Made by a program: the position numbers and the translations under genes
NCBI GenBank assembly: GCA_944363685.1
Contig: CALVUV010000035.1
Coordinates: 1-10,589, forward strand
Length of the DNA: 10,589 nucleotides
DNA from: an uncultured Bacilli bacterium
GTDB lineage: Bacteria; Bacillota_I; Bacilli_A; RF39; UBA660
Direction of reading: 5' to 3'
Part shown: positions 1 through 5,647 of the stretch, in pieces
Position numbering within the stretch: the stretch's first letter is position 1
Layout: the number at the start of each line of letters is the position of its first letter
The notes under the pieces: model-generated
The model's input: only the letters and a program-made list of their open reading frames with translations
The model's database searches: none
Told to the model about the DNA's origin: nothing

Positions 1-54
1 GTTAAAGATGTCAACTCGTTGTTTTAAGTTCGCGTTTTATTATGTCTAAAAACG

Positions 55-63
55 TGTTATAAT
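55..63 (+). promoter_or_regulatory. Extended -10 promoter element upstream of the DUF3419-like gene
   Basis: TGT followed by a perfect TATAAT (58-63) forms an extended -10 box about 50 bases before the first gene. The expected -35 position (about 35-40, TTTTAT) is poor, which is tolerated when the TGn extension is present. Transcription would begin near position 70, directly before an inverted repeat. The same nine bases, TGTTATAAT, recur before the genes at 6435 and 9533. Confidence 0.55.
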
Positions 64-71
64 ATAAGACA

Positions 72-90
72 ATTTCTAATCTTTAGAAAT
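72..90. repeat. Perfect 8-bp inverted repeat in the 5' leader
   Basis: ATTTCTAA (72-79) and TTAGAAAT (83-90) are exact reverse complements separated by TCT. The repeat lies just after the predicted transcription start of the first gene. It could be an operator for a dimeric regulator, or a short 5' hairpin in the mRNA. It is AT-rich and has no U-tract after it, so it is not a terminator. Function is inferred only from position. Confidence 0.4.
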
Positions 91-114
91 ATATAAAATA
101 TAAGAAGTGATGAT

Positions 115-1047
115 ATGAATGAAAATTTTGGTGTAATAATGAGTAATGCCATTAGTCGTTGTCATTGTATAAATGTTGAAGATGGAATGTTACAAAAAAT
201 TTATCCTTTTACAACTGAGAATATATCTGGTTATATTGATAAATTTAATTTAAAAGATAAATCATTATTAACAGTTGGTTCATCAGGGGATCAAGTTATA
301 AATGCAATTTTAAAAGGATGTAAAGATATAACTTTATTAGATATTAATCCTTATACAAAGTTTTATTATTATTTAAAGGTATCAAGTATGTTAACTTTAA
401 ATTTAGATGAATTTATGGCTTTTTTAAGGTTTAAAGACTATCCTAATATATTTGAGGATAATAAAAATGTTTTTAATATAGAATCGTGGAATAAAGTTAA
501 AATAATGTTACGTCTTATTGATTATGAATCTTATTTGTTTTGGGATGAACTCTTTCAAACTATTAATCTTGAAAAAATAAGAAAAAGATTATTTTCTTTA
601 GATGAATATAATTCTAAACTGATACTTAATTGTAATCCTTACTTAAAGAGTCAAGATTTATATGAAGAAATAAGAAACAAAGTTAAAAATATTCATCCTA
701 CTTTTATAAATAGTAATATATTTAACGTGGACTTAAAAAGAAAATATGATAATATTTGGTTATCAAATATAGGAACTTCTATAACTAAAGAAGAGATGAT
801 AATAAAGATGACTGATAACTTAGTAAAGTTTTTAAATAAAGATGGATTACTTTTGATAAGTTATTTGTATGAAACTGACAAAAATACAAAATATGAAGAA
901 TCTTGGAATATAATATATAATTTAGATAAGACTTTTGAATTGTTAAAAGACTATCAACCTTATTTAGAAACTTTTATAGGAGTAGAAGATTTTAAATTTA
1001 ATTGTAATACTATGAATGATTCTATATTGGTTTATCGTAAACATTAA
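115..1047 (+). CDS. DUF3419/BtaA-like SAM-dependent transferase (putative)
   Basis: A 310-residue protein with a Rossmann-type SAM-binding core. The glycine-rich motif LLTVGSSGDQ lies at residues 51-60 and an acidic strand end (LLDINPY) at 74-80. These resemble the BtaA/DUF3419 pattern of 'SxGDN...DINP', as does YDNIWLSNIG at 211-220, followed by KDGLLLISYLY at 242-252. BtaA moves the 3-amino-3-carboxypropyl group of SAM onto diacylglycerol in betaine-lipid synthesis. This protein is shorter than typical BtaA and diverges in the middle helical region, so the substrate is unknown. No signal peptide or membrane helix is visible, so it is probably cytosolic. The ATG at 115 follows AGAAGTGAT. An ATG eight codons later, after GGTGTAAT, is a possible alternative start. 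It probably shares a transcript with the phosphoesterase 37 bases downstream. Confidence 0.6.
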   Translation: MNENFGVIMSNAISRCHCINVEDGMLQKIYPFTTENISGYIDKFNLKDKSLLTVGSSGDQVINAILKGCKDITLLDINPYTKFYYYLKVSSMLTLNLDEFMAFLRFKDYPNIFEDNKNVFNIESWNKVKIMLRLIDYESYLFWDELFQTINLEKIRKRLFSLDEYNSKLILNCNPYLKSQDLYEEIRNKVKNIHPTFINSNIFNVDLKRKYDNIWLSNIGTSITKEEMIIKMTDNLVKFLNKDGLLLISYLYETDKNTKYEESWNIIYNLDKTFELLKDYQPYLETFIGVEDFKFNCNTMNDSILVYRKH

Positions 1048-1056
1048 TAAAAAATA

Positions 1057-1065
1057 TGTTATTAT
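1057..1065 (+). promoter_or_regulatory. Possible extended -10 element before the phosphoesterase gene
   Basis: TGT plus TATTAT in the 37-base gap resembles the TGTTATAAT elements elsewhere in the window. No good -35 is seen. It may give the phosphoesterase gene a secondary promoter in addition to read-through from the upstream gene. Confidence 0.25.
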
Positions 1066-1084
1066 TAAATAAAAGGTGATAGTA

Positions 1085-1930
1085 GTGAAGAAAAGTGATA
1101 AATATAGAGGGGTACTTAGTGAGTTAACAATAGATAACTTTGATTATATTAAAGATAAATATAATTATACACAAAGTGAAATGTTAGGATTATTAGATTT
1201 TGGTAAAAGAATTGATTGCTTTTTAGATAAAAGAGAGATGTTTAATAATTTACTTTTAGAAAGACAGTTTCTATTAGAATTGAAAGAATCTAAAGTAGGT
1301 TTAATTAGTGATACTCATATAGGTAATGAAAAAGATAATTTTAATTATATAAAACTATCTTATAATCAATTTGATGAAGAGAATATTGAAACAGTTTTCA
1401 ATCTTGGAGATTTTTTTGATGCGTTTAATCAACAAGATGTTTATACACAACAAGAAATAAATGCTATATGTACTAAGCAAATACAAAGAGCATATGATTT
1501 ATATCCTAAAAATAAAAAAACTTATATAATATTTGGTAATCATGATGAATTATTTAGAAAAGCAGGTATAGATTTAATAAAAGAGTTTAATACTAACTAT
1601 TTAATTCCTCTAGGATATGGAGGATGTTATATAAAAATATATAATTACAAAATATTTTTAGAACATGAAGTAAAATCATCAAGATTAGTACCACCTTTAT
1701 ATAACTATGACGTTATAATAGGCGGACATTCTCATTTCTTTAAATATAAAAAAGCAAGACATCACCTAAAAATAACTAGTTGTTGTGATATTCAACCTAA
1801 TGGTTATTTTAATGAACTATATTATCCTGGTTTTGCTATTCTAAACACTAATTCTCCTTTAACTATTGATGGTTATACGATTAGGAATAATGAAATAAAA
1901 GAAGTAATTAAAGTAAAAATAAAAGACTAG
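1085..1930 (+). CDS. Calcineurin-like metallophosphoesterase
   Basis: A 281-residue protein with the full set of metal-binding motifs of the calcineurin-like phosphoesterase fold: ISDTH (D76, H78), NLGDFFD (G108, D109), FGNHD (N152, H153), a histidine in FLEHEV (H194) and GGHSH (214-217). These ligands hold the two metal ions that cleave phosphomonoester or phosphodiester bonds; the substrate cannot be told from sequence. An N-terminal helical extension of about 70 residues precedes the catalytic domain and may give specificity. No signal peptide is seen, so it is probably cytosolic. The GTG at 1085 is chosen because GGTGAT (1075-1080) sits four bases before it, as in neighbouring genes. An in-frame GTG at 1076 lies inside that site. 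It lies 37 bases after the DUF3419-like gene and ends in a hairpin shared with the convergent lipoprotein gene. Confidence 0.88.
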   Translation: MKKSDKYRGVLSELTIDNFDYIKDKYNYTQSEMLGLLDFGKRIDCFLDKREMFNNLLLERQFLLELKESKVGLISDTHIGNEKDNFNYIKLSYNQFDEENIETVFNLGDFFDAFNQQDVYTQQEINAICTKQIQRAYDLYPKNKKTYIIFGNHDELFRKAGIDLIKEFNTNYLIPLGYGGCYIKIYNYKIFLEHEVKSSRLVPPLYNYDVIIGGHSHFFKYKKARHHLKITSCCDIQPNGYFNELYYPGFAILNTNSPLTIDGYTIRNNEIKEVIKVKIKD

Positions 1931-1941
1931 AAATTCTAGTC
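1925..1941. terminator. Shared hairpin between convergent genes
   Basis: GACTAG (1925-1930) and CTAGTC (1936-1941) form a stem that could extend by two more pairs. Both stop codons lie inside it: TAG at 1928-1930 on plus and TAG at 1938-1936 on minus. On the minus strand it is followed by a T-rich run (TTTTATTTTT), a good Rho-independent terminator for the lipoprotein gene. On plus only ATTTT follows, so termination of the phosphoesterase transcript may be weaker. Confidence 0.65.
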
Positions 1942-2400
1942 ATTTTCACATATAGCACCTAAGCTTTCATAAACACTTTTAATATCATTAACTTTAATCT
2001 TACCATCTTTAATTAACTGTCCATTAGCAGAATCAATTTCAAGTAATTTATCAGTATCTACTTTTTCATAATTAATATCAACAGTAGATGTTAATTTATT
2101 ATCTTCAATTTTAACATTATATTCATAATATTCTATATCATTATATGGACTGTATAATGATTCAATTTGTGTTTTATAACTATTTAAAATATCTTCACTA
2201 TCAGTTTCTACTGTTTCAATACTCTTAACTCTTGTAACATAATCTCCATCATAAGAAATGTTGTATTTAAGATTAGTCTTAATGTTATTTTGATTCATAC
2301 TCCTTGTACATGTCATTAAGTTTCCACTTTCTTTACTACAACCTGTAATTAATATTAAGAAAATAAAAACACTGCTAAATAATAAAATCTTCTTTTTCAT
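1936..2400 (-). CDS. Small secreted lipoprotein, YehR/DUF1307-like
   Basis: A 154-residue precursor with a classical lipoprotein signal: MKKK, a hydrophobic stretch at about 5-18, and the lipobox ITGC ending at C21. The mature part would be lipid-anchored on the outer face of the membrane. The mature region alternates polar beta strands and includes YNDIEYYEYNVKIEDNKLT and then VDINYEKVDTDKL. This resembles the C-terminal half of YehR-type (DUF1307) lipoproteins, whose function is not established. AGGAGG (2410-2405) stands four bases before the ATG. The gene is monocistronic, facing the phosphoesterase gene and divergent from the SpoIIB-like gene. No convincing promoter was found in the 99-base divergent gap. 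The lipoprotein call is firm; the family assignment is tentative. Confidence 0.8.
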   Translation of the reverse strand: MKKKILLFSSVFIFLILITGCSKESGNLMTCTRSMNQNNIKTNLKYNISYDGDYVTRVKSIETVETDSEDILNSYKTQIESLYSPYNDIEYYEYNVKIEDNKLTSTVDINYEKVDTDKLLEIDSANGQLIKDGKIKVNDIKSVYESLGAICEND

Positions 2401-2499
2401 AATTCCTCCTACTATTAATTTATCACTTTTATTAGAATTTTACTACATCTTTCGACAAAAAAATAATAAAAACTTTGTTAAATTTATAGTGGTGATAAT

Positions 2500-2952
2500 A
2501 TGACAAAGAGTTTTTTTATAACAATGATAGTGGCAATTCTTTTAGGATCAGTTCTTGGTAATTTTTTATTTGAACAATATAAACTAGAAAGTAGTGAAGT
2601 TGTAAAGGAAGTAAATAGTCTTTATTTTATTATGGAAGGAGCTTATAGTAGTTTAGAACAAGCTGAAAAATCTAGTGAAGATATAGATGTTAAATTAATT
2701 ACTAAAGAAGATGCCAACTATATAGTTTATCTTGCTATTACTAAAGATAGTAATAATTTAGAAAAGATGGAAAAACTTTATAAGGATTTAAATATTAATA
2801 CCACTATTAAGACTATGAGTGTTTCTAATAAAGAGTTTTTAGCTACTTTAGAGCAGATGGATTTATTAATTAATAATACTAAAGATAATGAGGAGATTTT
2901 ATCTATAAATGAAGTAGTACTTGCTAATTATCAAGAGTTTGTTTTAGAGTAA
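2500..2952 (+). CDS. SpoIIB-like membrane-anchored SPOR-domain protein
   Basis: A 150-residue protein with one N-terminal membrane helix (about 5-24) and an extracytoplasmic part. Residues about 41-110 look like a SPOR repeat: YFIMEGAYSSLEQAEKS, a short turn, YIVYLAITKDSNNLEKMEKL, then a strand around TTIKTMSV. SPOR domains bind peptidoglycan stripped of stem peptides, usually at septa. In Bacillus, SpoIIB, which ends in a SPOR domain, localises to the sporulation septum and aids engulfment, and its gene lies just upstream of maf-radC-mreBCD. Here this gene lies directly before radC, which supports the assignment. It is far shorter than B. subtilis SpoIIB (about 330 residues) because it lacks the long N-terminal region. 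Start: ATG three bases after GGTGAT (2491-2496). It could be a generic SPOR protein rather than a true SpoIIB orthologue. Confidence 0.65.
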   Translation: MTKSFFITMIVAILLGSVLGNFLFEQYKLESSEVVKEVNSLYFIMEGAYSSLEQAEKSSEDIDVKLITKEDANYIVYLAITKDSNNLEKMEKLYKDLNINTTIKTMSVSNKEFLATLEQMDLLINNTKDNEEILSINEVVLANYQEFVLE

Positions 2953-2981
2953 AAATTTAAATACTGTATATAATATAAATA

Positions 2982-2988
2982 GGGGGTG
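2982..2988 (+). promoter_or_regulatory. Ribosome binding site deciding the radC start
   Basis: GGGGGTG lies six bases before the TTG at 2995. An in-frame GTG at 2986 overlaps this site and so cannot be the start. The TTG start gives the N-terminus MTIKDIPETERPRE, which matches the usual RadC beginning. Confidence 0.75.
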
Positions 2989-2994
2989 TTAATT

Positions 2995-3672
2995 TTGACA
3001 ATAAAGGATATACCAGAGACGGAAAGACCAAGAGAGAAAATGATTAAGAAAGGAGCTGGTAGTCTATCTACTAGTGAACTTTTAGCTATTATACTTCAAG
3101 GAGGAGTTAAGAATGTTAATGCTAATGAACTTGCTTTTGAACTTTTAAAGGAGATAGGTAACTTAAAAAATTTTCTTAATTTATCTTATTTAGAACTTAT
3201 TAAAATTAAAGGAATAGGACCTGTAAAAGCAGCGAAGATACTTGCTACAGTGGAACTTGGAAAAAGAATATTTTTAGGTGAAGAAGAGTTAAAAGTAAAA
3301 TTAAAAGATCCACTTAGTATTTATAATTATAGCAAATCATTTTTTTATGGAATTAAACAAGAATGTTTTTATGCATTATATTTAGATAGTAAAAAGAATT
3401 TACTTACTTCTAAATTATTATTTAAAGGAACAATGACTAAGAGTAGTGTTCATCCAAGAGAAATATTTAAGGAAGCTTATAAAAATAATGCTACTTATAT
3501 TGTATGTTTACATAATCATCCATCAGGTAGTGTTAATCCTAGTCCTAAAGATATTGAGTTTACTACTTATTTAGTTAAATTGGGTATGCTTCATGGATGT
3601 CTTATTTATGACCATTTAATTATTAGTGATGACAAATATTTCAGTTTTTTAGAAAATAATTTGCTAGAATAA
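2995..3672 (+). CDS. radC: RadC family JAB1/MPN-domain protein
   Basis: A 225-residue protein, close to the usual RadC length. The N-terminal UPF0758 region carries the hallmark ERPREKM (10-16). A helix-hairpin-helix segment (IKGIGPVKAAKI, 71-82) would contact DNA. The C-terminal JAMM/MPN domain has E123, HNHPSG (173-178) and SPKD (183-186), the zinc ligands and active-site pattern of JAB metalloproteases. The cellular role of RadC remains uncertain; the original claim of a role in DNA repair did not hold up. The gene uses a rare TTG start. In Bacillus it sits between maf and mreB; here it lies between a SpoIIB-like gene and mreC, keeping the neighbourhood while both adjacent genes are gone. 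Cytosolic. Confidence 0.95.
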   Translation: MTIKDIPETERPREKMIKKGAGSLSTSELLAIILQGGVKNVNANELAFELLKEIGNLKNFLNLSYLELIKIKGIGPVKAAKILATVELGKRIFLGEEELKVKLKDPLSIYNYSKSFFYGIKQECFYALYLDSKKNLLTSKLLFKGTMTKSSVHPREIFKEAYKNNATYIVCLHNHPSGSVNPSPKDIEFTTYLVKLGMLHGCLIYDHLIISDDKYFSFLENNLLE

Positions 3673-3701
3673 TTGAAAAAATTTAAATATATGAGTATAC
3701 T
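3673..3701 (+). promoter_or_regulatory. Sigma-A-type promoter for mreCD
   Basis: TTGAAA (3673-3678), a 17-base spacer and TATACT (3696-3701) match the vegetative consensus at 5/6 positions each with ideal spacing. The start point would be near 3708, giving a leader of about 16 bases that holds the AAAGGAA ribosome binding site (3710-3716). The -35 box begins immediately after the radC stop codon, in the gap where mreB would sit in Bacillus. Confidence 0.65.
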
Positions 3702-3709
3702 AAATCTTG

Positions 3710-3716
3710 AAAGGAA
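3710..3716 (+). promoter_or_regulatory. Ribosome binding site deciding the mreC start
   Basis: AAAGGAA is seven bases before the ATG at 3724. An upstream in-frame TTG at 3673 has no such site and is the -35 box of the predicted promoter, so the shorter protein is preferred. Confidence 0.65.
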
Positions 3717-3723
3717 TATTAAT

Positions 3724-4518
3724 ATGTATAGAAAAAATAAAAAAAGAAAGAAAATTATAATAATTGTCATCGTCATTTTTTGTTCCTTTTTTATTCTATT
3801 TTACTCACTTTCATCTAATAGAAAACAAACTGTTGTTGAAAGTTATTTGAAGGATGTGTCAGCTTTAGTGATGAAAGTAGTGATGTTACCATTTACTTCA
3901 TTAAATGATGATAAGGGTGAAGATTTGACAGAAAGTTATGTAATTCAAAAAAATTTAAATGTTCATCTTGAAGAGGAAATAGAACAATTACGTGATGCTT
4001 TGGATTTAAATCAGACTTTAACTGGTTATGATGTTGTAAATGCTACTGTTATTACGAGAAATAAAGGATATTGGTATCAAACTTTAACAATAGATAAAGG
4101 AAAGAATGATGGTTTAAAAGAAAATATGGTTGCCATTACTAAAAATGGTCTTATTGGTAAAATAGAGAAAGTTACTAATTTTTCTAGTGAAATAAAATTA
4201 ATAACTGCTAATGATGTTAATAATAAAGTATCTGTATCAATCGCTACTACTACAGGAGAGACTAATGCTATTTTAAGTGGTTATGATAAAGATAGTGATT
4301 TAGTACAAATTAGTGGAGTTGATAGTAGAGTAGAGATAAATGTTGGTGATGTTGTAACAACTAGTGGTTTAGGTGGTATGTTTCCAAGGGGAATATATAT
4401 AGGTGAAGTAGAAACTATTACTAATGATAAATATGGATTAAGTAAAACTTTAGGGATTAAGACTAATCAAGATTTTAATAATATTCATTATGTTACAATT
4501 CTTAAGGAGGAGAAATAG
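3724..4518 (+). CDS. mreC: Rod shape-determining protein MreC
   Basis: A 264-residue protein with the MreC plan: a basic cytoplasmic tip (MYRKNKKRKK), one membrane helix (about 11-28), a coiled coil (about 66-97) and a beta-rich external domain (about 105-264). The external domain carries the family signature TSGLGGMFPRGIYIGEV (213-229). MreC is the scaffold of the elongasome, linking MreB filaments and MreD to the RodA/PBP2-type synthases that insert side-wall peptidoglycan. The start at 3724 gives the short basic N-terminus typical of the family; an upstream TTG would add 17 residues that nothing supports. The stop TAG overlaps the mreD GTG by one base, so the two are translationally coupled. 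No mreB precedes it. Confidence 0.93.
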   Translation: MYRKNKKRKKIIIIVIVIFCSFFILFYSLSSNRKQTVVESYLKDVSALVMKVVMLPFTSLNDDKGEDLTESYVIQKNLNVHLEEEIEQLRDALDLNQTLTGYDVVNATVITRNKGYWYQTLTIDKGKNDGLKENMVAITKNGLIGKIEKVTNFSSEIKLITANDVNNKVSVSIATTTGETNAILSGYDKDSDLVQISGVDSRVEINVGDVVTTSGLGGMFPRGIYIGEVETITNDKYGLSKTLGIKTNQDFNNIHYVTILKEEK

Positions 4519-5018
4519 TGATATTTCAAATAGTTATTGTTATAATATCTTTTTTCTTAGATGGTATTCTTACTAATTATCTTCCCTATATGATAAATGA
4601 TTTATCACTATTTACACCATATTTTACTATTGTAAGTCTTATTATTATTTGTCCTTTCTTTAAGAAACAGATAAATAAATATTATATTTTAGTAGGAATA
4701 ATAGGATTTTTATATGATTTATTCTATACTAACTTATTATTTGCTAATACTATTTTCTTTTTGTTATTAGCTTTAATAATAGTTTATTTATATAAAAAGT
4801 TAGAGTCTAATATGTTGACAACACTTTTCTTTATTATCTTAATAATTGTTATTTATCATTTAATATATGCTGTAGCTTTATTAGTATTTAATGTTGTTCC
4901 TATAAATATTAATAACATTTTATATTTAATAGGAAATAGTTTAATACTTAATATAATTTATGGAGAGATACTTTATTTAATTTGTAAATATTTACCACAT
5001 AAAAGACATATTAACTAA
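4518..5018 (+). CDS. mreD: Rod shape-determining protein MreD
   Basis: A 166-residue, very hydrophobic protein with about six membrane helices, including spans near 33-48, 54-72, 76-92, 101-124 and 132-156. The GFLYDLFYTN segment (63-72) resembles the conserved glycine/aspartate-containing turn of MreD. MreD is an integral membrane partner of MreC in the elongasome. Length fits the family (about 160-170). The start is GTG at 4518, overlapping the mreC stop by one base, with a strong AAGGAGGAGA site (4504-4513) inside the mreC 3' end. The identification rests partly on position, since MreD sequences are poorly conserved. A strong terminator overlaps its stop codon and closes the mreCD unit. 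Confidence 0.88.
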   Translation: MIFQIVIVIISFFLDGILTNYLPYMINDLSLFTPYFTIVSLIIICPFFKKQINKYYILVGIIGFLYDLFYTNLLFANTIFFLLLALIIVYLYKKLESNMLTTLFFIILIIVIYHLIYAVALLVFNVVPININNILYLIGNSLILNIIYGEILYLICKYLPHKRHIN

Positions 5019-5026
5019 TGTCTTTT
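5001..5026 (+). terminator. Rho-independent terminator after mreD
   Basis: AAAAGACAT (5001-5009) pairs with ATGTCTTTT (5018-5026) around an eight-base loop, followed by a long pyrimidine run to 5040 rich in T. The mreD stop codon (5016-5018) is inside the loop and stem. It separates mreCD from the spoIVF pair, which suggests they are transcribed independently. Confidence 0.8.
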
Positions 5027-5040
5027 TTCTTTTCTTTCTT

Positions 5041-5048
5041 CATATAAT
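5041..5048 (+). promoter_or_regulatory. Candidate sigma-E-like -10 box upstream of spoIVFA
   Basis: CATATAAT, just after the mreD terminator and 20 bases before the spoIVFA start, fits the Bacillus mother-cell sigma-E -10 consensus (CATAYAHT). It also contains TATAAT and could serve sigma-A. The -35 region falls in the terminator T-tract and matches neither consensus well, so the call rests on the -10, the gap position and the known sigma-E control of spoIVF in Bacillus. Confidence 0.35.
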
Positions 5049-5068
5049 TTAATATATGGAGGATAGAT

Positions 5069-5647
5069 ATGGTAGAGTCAAAATTTTATAAAAAAAAGAA
5101 TCAGAGTAATGATAGTAGTAATTTTAAAAAGTATATTAAGAAAATTACTACTAAAGTCTTATTAACTATTATAGTTACATTGGTACTTTTAATTGGGTTT
5201 AAAACTAATACAGATTTTAAAGCTATGTTTAATAAATATGTATATAATACGTCTTTACCTTTTGTAGATTTTAAAGAAGTGTATGATAAGTATTTTTTAG
5301 GTAAAGAAAAAAATGAGGTAGAAGAGACATTTACTGAGAAACTTACTTATTCTGATGAGAGTTTATATGAGGACGGGGTTAAATTAACAGTTAGTAATAA
5401 TTATTTAGTGCCTGCAATAGATAGTGGTATAGTTGTTTTTATAGGTGATAAGGATAAGTATGGAAAGACAGTTATTATACAACAGATGAATGGTGTAGAT
5501 GTTTTTTATGGTAATATCAATAGTAATGTTAATATGTATGATTATATAGAAAAAGGTAGTTTAATTGGAGAATCTTTAGATAATACTATTTATTTAGCTT
5601 TCCAAAAAGAAGGTAACTTTGTTAGTTATAAAGACTATCTTAAATAA
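5069..5647 (+). CDS. spoIVFA: SpoIVFA-like protein with degenerate M23 (LytM) domain
   Basis: A 192-residue protein with a basic cytoplasmic head, one membrane helix (about 29-44) and an external region. Residues about 108-180 form a LytM/M23-like fold (VPAIDSGIVVFIGDK, then YGKTVIIQQMNGVDVFYGNI). The zinc-binding histidines of active M23 peptidases are absent: the usual HxH is replaced by VFYGNI. A catalytically dead M23 domain is what SpoIVFA has. In Bacillus it anchors and inhibits the SpoIVFB protease at the outer forespore membrane, and the SpoIVB protease relieves the inhibition. It is shorter than B. subtilis SpoIVFA (about 264 residues), mainly before the membrane helix. Start: ATG with GGAGG at 5058-5062. 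The next gene, an M50 protease of SpoIVFB type, overlaps it by 29 bases. A generic M23-like protein is the alternative, but synteny argues against it. Confidence 0.78.
   Translation: MVESKFYKKKNQSNDSSNFKKYIKKITTKVLLTIIVTLVLLIGFKTNTDFKAMFNKYVYNTSLPFVDFKEVYDKYFLGKEKNEVEETFTEKLTYSDESLYEDGVKLTVSNNYLVPAIDSGIVVFIGDKDKYGKTVIIQQMNGVDVFYGNINSNVNMYDYIEKGSLIGESLDNTIYLAFQKEGNFVSYKDYLK

Noticed and set aside
9..14. Perfect TTGACA (-35) on the minus strand at the left edge
   Set aside because: Its -10 partner would fall outside the window, so it cannot be evaluated; a single hexamer is not enough.
1..114. RNA gene or riboswitch at the left edge
   Set aside because: No cloverleaf, conserved aptamer pattern or terminator hairpin could be found. 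Only the promoter-like box and the short palindrome are supported.
1076..1084. GTG at 1076 as the phosphoesterase start
   Set aside because: It overlaps the GGTGAT ribosome binding site that serves the GTG at 1085.
115..1930. Defence or phage-related module (methyltransferase-like gene plus phosphoesterase)
   Set aside because: No nuclease, helicase, ATPase or phage gene accompanies the pair, and composition matches the surrounding chromosome.
2401..2499. Divergent promoters in the lipoprotein/SpoIIB-like gap (TCGACA and TTGTCG overlapping at about 2452-2458)
   Set aside because: Each half resembles a -35 on one strand, but no acceptable -10 occurs at 16-18 bases on either strand.
2969..2974. 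TATAAT just upstream of radC
   Set aside because: There is no -35 at the right distance and the predicted start point would lie inside the ribosome binding site. Such hexamers are common by chance in DNA this AT-rich.
5069..5647. Active M23 peptidoglycan hydrolase
   Set aside because: The zinc-binding histidines are missing and the gene is followed by a SpoIVFB-type protease, which fits a non-catalytic SpoIVFA role better.
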